Made by a program: the position numbers and the translations under genes. 21,709 nt of DNA, taken from assembly GCA_040007095.1 (NCBI GenBank), contig JBDTVS010000168.1, forward strand, positions 1 through 21,709, written 5' to 3'. The first letter of the stretch is position 1. Every line of letters begins with the position of its first letter. This document shows, one piece after another, positions 15,274-21,709 of the stretch. Source of the stretch: JBDTVS01 sp040007095 (GTDB lineage: Bacteria; Acidobacteriota; Vicinamibacteria; Vicinamibacterales; CAVVIG01). The notes under the pieces are model-generated. The model worked only from the letters and a program-made list of their open reading frames with translations, did not search any database and was not told the origin of the DNA.

Positions 15274-16527
15274 ATGAAACGCCATCCGATCTGGATCATC
15301 CTGTTCACGATCGTCATCGATACGCTCGGGATCGGCATCCTTGGGCCGATTCTCCCGCAACTGCTGGGAAATCCGAATTCGCCGCACTATCTCCTCGGCG
15401 CGGATGCGGTGGTCGGATCGGGCTACATCATGTTCGGTTTTCTTGTCGCGGTGTATCCGTTCATGCAGTTTTTCTCGACGCCGATTCTCGGTCAGCTTTC
15501 GGATCGCTACGGCCGAAAGCCGGTGCTCGCGCTGTCGCTGGCCGGTACATCGCTCGGCTACGCGCTCTTCGCGACCGGCATCGTCATCAGGAGCATTCCG
15601 CTGCTGTTTCTGGCCCGGGCGCTCGACGGCATCACGGGTGGAAACCTCTCGGTCGCGCAGGCCTCGATCGCGGATGTCACCAGGCCTGAAGATCGCACCA
15701 AGAACTTCGGTCTCATCGGTGCCGCCTTCGGCGTCGGCTTTATCGTCGGTCCGTTTCTCGGCGGGTTGCTGGCGGATCCGTCCGTCGTGTCATGGTTCAG
15801 CGCGTCGACGCCGTTCTGGTTTGCCGCGCTGCTCGCGGCGGCCAACACCACACAAGTGCTGCTGCAGTTCGCCGAGACCAACACGCACATTCGCCATGTG
15901 CCGATGCAGCTGTTCAGGGGAATGGCCAATATTGCGCGGGCGTATGCGATGCCCGATCTGCGAACGATTTTTCTGACGACGTTTCTCTTCAACATGGGTT
16001 TCGGGTTCTTCATCTCCTTCTTCGGACTGTTCCTGATCCATCGCTTCAATTTCAACGAAGCGCGGATCGGCAATTTCTTTGCGTGGGTCGGCGTGTGCGC
16101 GATCTTTACGCAGATCTTCACGACCAGACGGGTGGCGGCGAGATTCTCCGAACGCGAAGTCCTCAGATTTTCGCTCTTCGGCGTGGCGAGCGTCATGTTC
16201 GTGTACCTGCTGGTGCCGGCGCCGCTGTGGCTGTTCGTGATTGCCCCGATCAGCTCGACGTTCAATGGCCTGTCGCTGGCCAACATGAGCGGGCTCCTGA
16301 GCCGATCCGTCGCGCCGCAGGTGCAGGGCGAAATCCTCGGCATCGGCTCGAGCATTCAGGCGCTGGCGAACGCGCTGCCGCCGCTGATGGGCGGATTTTT
16401 CGCCGCGACATTCGCGCCCGAGGTGCCCGTCCTCGCCGCCAGCCTGACGATGTTCGCGGCGTGGCTGGTGTTTACGATCCTGTACCGTCCGGTTCGCGTC
16501 GCCGCGCTGACAGTGACGAACGCGTGA
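15274..16527 (+). CDS. MFS efflux transporter, TetA/DHA1 type
   Basis: 417 residues with about 12 hydrophobic segments. TM1 carries an acidic residue in IVIDTLGIGILGPILP (Asp16). Motif A is GQLSDRYGRKPVL (73-85), the TM4 region LARALDGITGGNLSVAQASIAD (113-134) carries the motif-B-like arginine, and motif C is GAAFGVGFIVGPFLGGLLAD (149-168), all typical of drug/H+ antiporters related to TetA. It would expel a small toxic compound across the inner membrane using the proton gradient. The ATG at 15274 begins directly at TM1 as in TetA relatives. Placement between secreted catabolic-type enzymes suggests it protects against the cluster's substrate or product; this is inference. Confidence 0.92.
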   Translation: MKRHPIWIILFTIVIDTLGIGILGPILPQLLGNPNSPHYLLGADAVVGSGYIMFGFLVAVYPFMQFFSTPILGQLSDRYGRKPVLALSLAGTSLGYALFATGIVIRSIPLLFLARALDGITGGNLSVAQASIADVTRPEDRTKNFGLIGAAFGVGFIVGPFLGGLLADPSVVSWFSASTPFWFAALLAAANTTQVLLQFAETNTHIRHVPMQLFRGMANIARAYAMPDLRTIFLTTFLFNMGFGFFISFFGLFLIHRFNFNEARIGNFFAWVGVCAIFTQIFTTRRVAARFSEREVLRFSLFGVASVMFVYLLVPAPLWLFVIAPISSTFNGLSLANMSGLLSRSVAPQVQGEILGIGSSIQALANALPPLMGGFFAATFAPEVPVLAASLTMFAAWLVFTILYRPVRVAALTVTNA

Positions 16528-16724
16528 CCGAGCCGGTGGATGACTTGACAGCGATGTCGGAACGGATCAGCCGGCGCGTGAACCGCGTGCCCGCGTACCG
16601 ATCCACGATACGTTCGTGGAGACGTTGCAAGGACGTGAATTCAAACGGCAACATGATCGTCTACATGCGGCTGAAGGGCCGCGTGCCGCCCTCAACCGCG
16701 CGAGCGAGGCAAGGGGCGCGCTGA
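16524..16724 (+). CDS. Possible small ORF overlapping the MFS stop (GTGA)
   Basis: A 66-codon frame beginning at a GTG that overlaps the MFS stop codon as GTGA, which would suit translational coupling. Third positions are strongly G/C-biased through most of it. The product would be small and basic (start MTEPVDDLTAMSERISRRV, an NMIVYMRLKGRVPP segment later). I recognise no family and no ribosome-binding site is evident, so it may be chance or a decayed gene. Confidence 0.25.
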   Translation: MTEPVDDLTAMSERISRRVNRVPAYRSTIRSWRRCKDVNSNGNMIVYMRLKGRVPPSTARARQGAR

Positions 16725-16977
16725 TTCAACAGCACCCGGGGCGTATCGGCGATGCCAGGAGGATCTCCCACTCGTCGGCCGCCTGCGCATGAGCGATCCC
16801 GAGGCGTTCGATGTCGTGCATCAAAGAAAGGCCGCCCGGCGGCGCGGGTTCGCTCAGCTCGTCTTTGTGGTTCTGTTACGCCGAGTCCCGCGAAACCGCA
16901 CGTGGACGACCGCCCCAGGATCTCGAATCGCCCGGAAGCCGCGGGTGTGACAGAATCACCCGCCTGGAGAGAGCATC
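16725..16977 (+). other. Intergenic region upstream of the alpha/beta hydrolase
   Basis: With the doubtful ORF before it, this makes a 450-bp gap after the MFS gene. I see no gene with family resemblance in any frame. The notable element is the stem-loop at 16941-16963 next to the ribosome-binding site GGAGAGAG (16966-16973). Confidence 0.45.
16941..16963 (+). promoter_or_regulatory. Leader stem-loop abutting the hydrolase ribosome-binding site
   Basis: GCGGGTG (16941-16947) pairs perfectly with CACCCGC (16957-16963) around a 9-nt loop. The 3' arm ends 2 nt before GGAGAGAG (16966-16973), so its formation could influence ribosome access or protect the mRNA. No partner arm covering the ribosome-binding site itself was seen. 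Confidence 0.35.
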
Positions 16978-18048
16978 ATGAGTGATACGGCAAGAAAATC
17001 AATCGCTGGTCTGTGGGTCGCAGTCGCGTTCGTCGTCGGCGCGACCGGGTGGGTGGCCGCGCAGCAGAAGGAAAAAGTCGCTGCGCCCATGATGATCCAG
17101 AAGCAGGGGGCCTGGGTCATCGGCGGCAAGGTCCTCGGCGATCCGAATTCGTCGTCGCTGTCGTGCGACCACGGATATGTCGAGTACCAGATCCCGGTGA
17201 ACCCACGCGAGATTAACCTGCTCATGTGGCACAGCTCCAGCGCGCAGGTGTGGCAGACGCGCTGGGATGGCGGCGAAGGCTACCAGAGCATCTTCCTGCG
17301 CCGCGGCTATCCCGTGTATCTGTGGGATGGTCCGCGCGTCGGGCGCGCGAACTGGAGCTGTGAAGAGATCGACTACAAGCCGCGCATGCGCGATCAGGGC
17401 AACTGGGCGGCTTGGCGCTTCGGACCGAAATTCGGTGAGTGGTGGCCGGGCATCCAGTTCCCGACCAACGACAAGGAAGCATGGATCCAGGCGACGCGCG
17501 CGCGCTATGACGAGTTCGACACGGTGCAGAACATCCAGCTCCAGACCGACGCCGCGGCGCAGGCGCTCGACAAGATCGGCCCGACCGTCGCCCTCACGAA
17601 TTCGGCCGGCGGGCTGCGCGCACTGACCGCCGCGACCAAGATGAACACGGACAACATGAAGGGCATCTACTCCTATGAAAACGTGGGATTCGTGTTTCCG
17701 GACACGGACAATCCCGGCGTCAGGGAGGGCGGGTTCGGTCCGATCATCGTGCCGCTCGAAACGTTCAAGAAGCTGACGAAGTTCCCGATCGTGAACGCCT
17801 GGGGCGATCACACCGCGGATGTGCCAAACACCGTCAACACGCTCGAGCTCAACCGGAAGTTCGTCGCGGCGGTCAACAAGTACGGCGGCCACGCCGAACT
17901 GGTCATGCTCAGCGACCTCGGCCTGCACGGCAACACGCACATCGCCTTCGCCGATATGAACAATGTCGCGGTTGCGGATGCGCTGTCGAAGTGGCTGAAG
18001 GCTCATGGCCTCGACAAGTACGCCCAGAAAAATCAGGAACGTCGCTGA
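16978..18048 (+). CDS. Secreted alpha/beta hydrolase, esterase-713-like
   Basis: 356 residues with an N-terminal signal segment (IAGLWVAVAFVVGATGWVAA, cut near residue 28). The nucleophile elbow is LTNSAGGLRAL with Ser209 in a degenerate N-S-A-G-G context rather than G-x-S-x-G. Glu234 (YSYENV) is the likely acid after strand 6, and His321 in LHGNTHIAFADMNN is the likely catalytic His; this HGNTH...NN ending is typical of the esterase-713-like bacterial esterases. RRGYPVYLWDGPRVGRANW (108-126) fits the strand-3/oxyanion region. Such enzymes cleave esters or lactones in the periplasm or outside; the natural substrate is unknown. The ATG at 16978 has GGAG 8 nt upstream. Neighbouring receptor 2 starts 205 bp downstream. 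Confidence 0.82.
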   Translation: MSDTARKSIAGLWVAVAFVVGATGWVAAQQKEKVAAPMMIQKQGAWVIGGKVLGDPNSSSLSCDHGYVEYQIPVNPREINLLMWHSSSAQVWQTRWDGGEGYQSIFLRRGYPVYLWDGPRVGRANWSCEEIDYKPRMRDQGNWAAWRFGPKFGEWWPGIQFPTNDKEAWIQATRARYDEFDTVQNIQLQTDAAAQALDKIGPTVALTNSAGGLRALTAATKMNTDNMKGIYSYENVGFVFPDTDNPGVREGGFGPIIVPLETFKKLTKFPIVNAWGDHTADVPNTVNTLELNRKFVAAVNKYGGHAELVMLSDLGLHGNTHIAFADMNNVAVADALSKWLKAHGLDKYAQKNQERR

Positions 18049-18058
18049 CCAGGAAGGA

Positions 18059-18076
18059 CGCCCGCCGAGGCGGGCG
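18059..18076 (+). terminator. GC-rich hairpin after the hydrolase gene
   Basis: CGCCCGCC (18059-18066) and GGCGGGCG (18069-18076) form a perfect 8-bp inverted repeat 10 nt after the stop codon. The position suits a terminator, but no T-tract follows, so termination may be partial or Rho-assisted. Confidence 0.45.
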
Positions 18077-18181
18077 CAGCGCGTCAGCGTGCGCGTCCGG
18101 TTTGCCGGATTTCCGCCCGATCGTGGCCCGGTGCAACAAAGAAAGACAATTCACTTGCTGAACCTGGCTAAGCAAAACGGG

Positions 18182-18220
18182 TAATATCCTGCGGGCCTGA
18201 CGGCCGAAATGGCCGTCAGG
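18182..18220 (+). promoter_or_regulatory. Leader of receptor 2: -10-like box followed by a 10-bp stem-loop
   Basis: TAATAT (18182-18187, 4/6 to the -10 consensus, no good -35) is followed by a perfect stem CCTGACGGCC (18196-18205)/GGCCGTCAGG (18211-18220) with loop GAAAT. If transcription starts about 7 nt after the -10, the mRNA would begin almost at this hairpin, as in 5'-end stabilising stem-loops. Its location rules out the in-frame upstream ATG at 18209 as the likely start; AGAGGT at 18242-18247 serves the ATG at 18254. Confidence 0.4.
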
Positions 18221-18253
18221 GACACAGGCGGCGAGCCAAAAAGAGGTCGGAAC

Positions 18254-21200
18254 ATGAAGGGACTGCGTCACGCAATCGTCGGAGCCTTGCTGTTATTTCT
18301 GTCCGTGCCGGCCCCCGCACCCGCACAGGGTATCGGGGCCGCCAGTATCGTTGGGGTCGTCAAGGACTCCTCCGGAGCCGTGCTGCCGGGCGTGACCGTG
18401 GAAGCGGCAAGCCCGGTCCTCATCGAGAAGTCGCGAGAGACCGTCACCGACGGCGAGGGCCGCTACCGGATTGCGGAACTTCGCCCGGGAAGCTATGCCG
18501 TCACGTTCACGCTGCCGGGATTCGCGACCTTCAAGCGTGATGGGCTGGATCTGACGCAAAATTTCGTTGCGACGATCAACGCCGAGCTGCGGGTCGGAGC
18601 GTTGACGGAGACCGTCGTCGTGACCGGGGAGACACCGCTCGTGGACGCGCGCAGCGTGGCGAAGGGGGCCGTCATCAGTCAAGCCACCCTGTCCGCGCTC
18701 CCGACCAGCAAGAGCGTCGGCAGCATGCTCGCGTTCGTCCCGGGCGCCGTATCCCCGACCAACGGCGTCGATACCGGTGGCACCAAAGGTGAACAGTCCG
18801 TGCGCATCTCCGTGTTCGGCGCCCGGCCGAACGACATGCGCCAGATGACCAACGGCATGCAGTACACGAATCTCAACGGGGACGGCGGCGGCCGGCTGTA
18901 CTTCGTCAACCCCATTACGATTCAGGAAAACGTCATCGACCTGGGCGCGGCGGGCTCGGCCCAATATCAATTTGCCGGCGCCGCCGTCAACACGATTCCC
19001 CGCGAAGGGGGCAACCAGTGGTCGGGGTCCGTCTTCGGCGCCTACAGCAGTCACGCGCTGCAGTCGAACAACCTGGGCGACGACCTCAGGGCCCAGGGTC
19101 TCACGGTCGTCAATGGCGTGCGCTTCGTCGGCGACTCGAACGCGCTCATCGGTGGTCCGATCATCAAGGACAAGTGGTGGTTCGTGACGTCGGGGCGCAT
19201 CAGCGGAAGCACGCTGCGTGCGGCGAGCCTGTTTCACGACGCTGACACCGGCTTTGCGCCGTCGAATCCCGCGTACTGGGTCTACGCGGCTAACACCACT
19301 CAGCCAGTCGACCCCGAAGAGCGGAACCGGAACTATCAGATCCGCACGACGTTTCAGCTCGGGAAGGACAAGTTCGGAGCGTCGACGGATATTCAGAGTC
19401 ATTTCAGAGATCAAGCGTTCGGGCAGCTCGACCAGGGGACCGCGCGCATCGAGTCCAATGCCGCGATGTGCCACAACGATTCGCTGACGCAGTTCACGTG
19501 GAGCCGCCCGCAGTCGAACAGGCTCCTCTTTGAAGGGGGCGCCACCGTCGGATTGAACACGTTCGGGACCGCGAACTTCGGCGTCAAGCTCGATGGGTCG
19601 GACTATTCGTCGTGCGGACAGAGCTTGCCGTTCCGCGTCAACATCGCGGACCCGGCGCGCGGGCCGTCCTATCACGGCGTCGGCGCCATCAGCATCGGCG
19701 TCTCGGATCAGTTCAACGCCCGCTTCGCCACGTCGTACGTGACGGGCGCGCACAACGTGAAGGCGGGCTTCACGATCCTTCGTGGAGATGTCACCGGCAA
19801 CACGCTCAACCGAGCCGACGACGTGGCCGGGCTGCCGATTTCGTACACGTTCAGCAACGGCGCGCCGTCATTGATGACGCTGTTCGCGAGCCGGAACAGC
19901 GAGGCGCACCTCAAGCACGACCTGTCGCTGTTCGCGCAAGACCAGTGGACGATGCGCCGGCTGACCCTGAACCTCGGGCTGCGCTTCGACTGGCTGCGAT
20001 CGCGCGTCGCGGCGGTCAACAACCCTGCGAACGCGCTGTTTCCAGCGTACAGCTCACCGGCTATCGACAATGTTCCGAACTGGCGCGATCTCAACCCGCG
20101 CGTCGGTGCCGCCTACGATCTGTTCGGGAACGGGAAGACTGCGCTCAAGGGTGGCATCAACCGGTACGTCGCCGGGGCGTCGACGACCGTCGCCCAGACC
20201 TTCGGGCCGCAGGCGAACTTCAGCACGACGCGCACCTGGACGGACGGCAACGGCAATTTCTTCCCCGATTGTGATCTCAGTAATCCGGCGGCACAGGATC
20301 TGCGCGTCTCCGGGCGTGACTTCTGCGGACCGTATAACACCCCGAGCGTCGGCACGTTTACCAACAGCACGAGCGTGCCCGACCCCGCCTTCATCAATGG
20401 CTGGGGAAAGCGCGGCTACAACTGGCGAGCGACAGCCACCATCGAACACCAGCTGACGACGGGATTGGCGCTGGCGGCGACCTATGCCCGAACGATCTAC
20501 GGCGGCTTCACCGTGACCGACAACCTGAACCTCTCGCCCAGTGACTTCGACCCCTACTGCATCACGGTGCCGGTGGACAGCCGGTTGCCACGCAGCGGCC
20601 AGCAACTCTGCGGGCTGTGGGATCAGCGGGTCGCCGTTGCGACGAGCAATCGCGTCACGTTCTCGGACAATTTCGTCGACGCCTACCAGTTCTCCGGCTT
20701 CTCGCAGAGCGCTCAGATCGAACACTTCAATGGATTCGACCTTCAGCTCGCGGCGCGACTGCCGCGGCGCGGAACGCTGGCAGGCGGCTGGAGCACGGGG
20801 AACACCATTCAGAATACGGCGATCTCGGCAAACGGCGGCCAGATCAACAACTCGTATACCAATTGCTACGTGGTCGACAACCCGGAGCTGCTGACGAGCC
20901 AGGTCAGCCCGTGTGCCGTGAACACTCCTTACCAGCACCGCTTCCGTTTCAACGGGTCATTCGAGCTGCCATGGGGCGGCGTGCAGTTGGCGGCCGTCTA
21001 CCAGGATCTGCCGGGGCCGCTCATTGTGGCGAATGTCACGTACACGAGCGCACAGATCAACGCGCAGTCGACCGGCGCCCTGGGCCGGCCGCTCCGCAAC
21101 GCCACGCGCACGATCGACGTGAATCTTCCCTTTTCCCAGTTCGGCGATCGGTTCCGCGAGATCGACGCGCGCGCGAGCAAGCTGTTCCGCGTGGGAGGGC

Positions 21201-21370
21201 GGCGGATCCAGCTCAATCTCGACGTCTACAACCTCTTCAACGCGAGCACGGCGACCTTCATCCAGAACACCTACTCGGCGCCTGGAGCGACGGCGGCGTC
21301 GCCGTGGCTGCAGCCGACGCAGGTCATGGACGGCCGTTTCGTGAAATTCAGCGCGCAGTTCGACTTTTAG
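18254..21370 (+). CDS. TonB-dependent receptor with carboxypeptidase-regulatory-like domain (receptor 2)
   Basis: 1038 residues. The signal peptide is residues 1-25 (hydrophobic AIVGALLLFLSVPA, cut after PAQ). The N-terminal regulatory-like domain spans about 30-115 (IVGVVKDSSGAVLPGVTVEA, LRPGSYAVTFTLPGF), the plug about 117-255 (ETVVVTGETPLVDA, LAFVPGAV, MTNGMQYTNLNG), then the barrel, which ends KFSAQFDF with the aromatic terminal residue needed for outer-membrane insertion. It is a paralogue of receptor 1: the regulatory domain and plug start are nearly superimposable and both share TRxWTDxNGNFxxDC. The plug body and barrel differ, so the ligands probably differ. ATG 18254 is supported by AGAGGT 6 nt upstream and the signal peptide. 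Confidence 0.95.
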   Translation: MKGLRHAIVGALLLFLSVPAPAPAQGIGAASIVGVVKDSSGAVLPGVTVEAASPVLIEKSRETVTDGEGRYRIAELRPGSYAVTFTLPGFATFKRDGLDLTQNFVATINAELRVGALTETVVVTGETPLVDARSVAKGAVISQATLSALPTSKSVGSMLAFVPGAVSPTNGVDTGGTKGEQSVRISVFGARPNDMRQMTNGMQYTNLNGDGGGRLYFVNPITIQENVIDLGAAGSAQYQFAGAAVNTIPREGGNQWSGSVFGAYSSHALQSNNLGDDLRAQGLTVVNGVRFVGDSNALIGGPIIKDKWWFVTSGRISGSTLRAASLFHDADTGFAPSNPAYWVYAANTTQPVDPEERNRNYQIRTTFQLGKDKFGASTDIQSHFRDQAFGQLDQGTARIESNAAMCHNDSLTQFTWSRPQSNRLLFEGGATVGLNTFGTANFGVKLDGSDYSSCGQSLPFRVNIADPARGPSYHGVGAISIGVSDQFNARFATSYVTGAHNVKAGFTILRGDVTGNTLNRADDVAGLPISYTFSNGAPSLMTLFASRNSEAHLKHDLSLFAQDQWTMRRLTLNLGLRFDWLRSRVAAVNNPANALFPAYSSPAIDNVPNWRDLNPRVGAAYDLFGNGKTALKGGINRYVAGASTTVAQTFGPQANFSTTRTWTDGNGNFFPDCDLSNPAAQDLRVSGRDFCGPYNTPSVGTFTNSTSVPDPAFINGWGKRGYNWRATATIEHQLTTGLALAATYARTIYGGFTVTDNLNLSPSDFDPYCITVPVDSRLPRSGQQLCGLWDQRVAVATSNRVTFSDNFVDAYQFSGFSQSAQIEHFNGFDLQLAARLPRRGTLAGGWSTGNTIQNTAISANGGQINNSYTNCYVVDNPELLTSQVSPCAVNTPYQHRFRFNGSFELPWGGVQLAAVYQDLPGPLIVANVTYTSAQINAQSTGALGRPLRNATRTIDVNLPFSQFGDRFREIDARASKLFRVGGRRIQLNLDVYNLFNASTATFIQNTYSAPGATAASPWLQPTQVMDGRFVKFSAQFDF

Positions 21371-21383
21371 TGCTCATGTGCCA

Positions 21384-21428
21384 GCTTTAAGCCCACCGGC
21401 TTTCAGCCGGTCAGCGTTCAGCAGGTCC
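21384..21428. repeat. Three degenerate 15-nt tandem repeats
   Basis: Units begin GCTTTAAGC (21384), GCTTTCAGC (21399) and GCGTTCAGC (21414), with an exact 15-nt period. The minus strand reads as five-residue units (LNADR-LKAGG-LKAGT). They start 14 nt after the receptor 2 stop codon. Confidence 0.5.
21395..21411 (+). terminator. Hairpin after receptor 2
   Basis: ACCGGCT (21395-21401) and AGCCGGT (21405-21411) form a perfect 7-bp stem with loop TTC, 25 nt after the stop. No T-tract follows. It is embedded in the 15-nt tandem repeat. Confidence 0.4.
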
Positions 21429-21487
21429 GGCCGTGAGATGGTTCGGACCAACGAGCACGTGGGCTGGTGCGAACGACGATCGTGACT

Positions 21488-21575
21488 GTTGAACGACTGC
21501 CGCACGCAGGCGGCGCGGTCTGCGACTTTCAGTCGCGCGCGGAGTCTACTGCCTTTCACGCGGTAGTCGTTCAAC
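21488..21575. repeat. 16-bp inverted repeat enclosing a small hairpin
   Basis: GTTGAACGACTGCCGC (21488-21503) is complementary to GCGGTAGTCGTTCAAC (21560-21575) with one G-U position. Inside it, GCGACT (21522-21527) pairs with AGTCGC (21531-21536) around TTC. The right arm can instead pair with GTTGAACG at 21586-21593, so alternative folds exist. Confidence 0.5.
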
Positions 21576-21590
21576 ACGTCGTCCAGTTGA

Positions 21591-21638
21591 ACGTAGTGTC
21601 CCGGCTTCCGCGATAGTGGCTGAAGTCGGACACTACGT
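21591..21638. repeat. 11-bp perfect inverted repeat extended to about 17 bp
   Basis: ACGTAGTGTCC (21591-21601) and GGACACTACGT (21628-21638) pair perfectly. After a one-base bulge, GGCTTC (21603-21608) pairs with GAAGTC (21622-21627) with one G-U. AGTGTCC recurs at 21659-21665. Confidence 0.5.
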
Positions 21639-21709
21639 ACCAACGAAAGAGGTTCTCTAGTGTCCTGCGTTCGACGATTTAGTACACGGCTTCCGGCGCG
21701 CGGCGCCCG

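Larger units (their letters stand above)
21371..21709. other. Noncoding, structure-rich stretch after receptor 2
   Basis: No convincing gene. It contains a 15-nt degenerate tandem repeat, a terminator-like hairpin, and at least four longer inverted repeats whose arms overlap, described separately. The stretch continues to the window edge. Confidence 0.5.

Noticed and set aside
15792..16724. 310-residue frame overlapping the MFS gene
   Set aside because: Most of it is an out-of-frame shadow of the transporter; only the tail from 16524 was kept as a low-confidence small ORF.
18049..18253. Cobalamin-type riboswitch ahead of the TonB receptor
   Set aside because: The leader is short and I see no B12-box-like segment or multi-stem core, only a simple stem-loop.
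21371..21709. CRISPR array or insertion-sequence end
   Set aside because: Repeats are too short, degenerate and irregularly spaced for CRISPR, and no transposase or target-site duplication is visible within the window.

Overview
The window is GC-rich bacterial chromosome. Gene content points to an Acidobacteriota-like organism, possibly of the Vicinamibacteria type. The reasons are two roughly 1030-residue TonB-dependent receptors that begin with a carboxypeptidase-regulatory-like domain, a DUF1800/DUF1501 pair, many secreted enzymes of uncertain substrate, and GC-rich spacers full of inverted repeats. This placement is inferred from gene families; there is no rRNA or marker gene here to confirm it.

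Layout. Positions 1-642 hold no convincing gene, only hairpins. From 5905 down to 643 on the minus strand lies a tightly packed five-gene unit: DUF1800 protein, Tat-exported DUF1501 protein, TorF-like outer-membrane barrel, HugZ-like split-barrel/DUF2470 protein, and a class I SAM methyltransferase. Three of its four junctions overlap (ATGA at 4445-4448, TGATG at 2183-2187, 11 nt at 1382-1392). A good sigma70-like promoter precedes the unit. Divergently, at 6047-7045, sits a zinc-independent NADPH-dependent reductase of the CurA/prostaglandin-reductase type.

From 7435 to 21370 everything confident is on the plus strand: TonB receptor 1, a secreted double-cupin protein, a secreted metal-dependent amidohydrolase, a secreted protein with three SnoaL/NTF2-like domains, a TetA-type MFS efflux pump, a secreted esterase-713-like alpha/beta hydrolase, and TonB receptor 2. 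The genes are separated by 52-450 bp spacers, several with stem-loops, so they look like a regionally related set rather than one tight operon. A reasonable inference is uptake of a small organic molecule through the receptors, processing by exported or periplasmic enzymes (hydrolase, amidohydrolase, cupin, SnoaL-like), and expulsion of a toxic form by the MFS pump. The substrate cannot be read from sequence.

The least explained parts are the DUF1800-DUF1501-porin-HugZ-methyltransferase operon, the triple SnoaL protein with a shortened third domain, competing RNA structures after receptor 1, and a dense set of mutually exclusive inverted repeats after receptor 2. No tRNA, rRNA, CRISPR array or insertion sequence was found.
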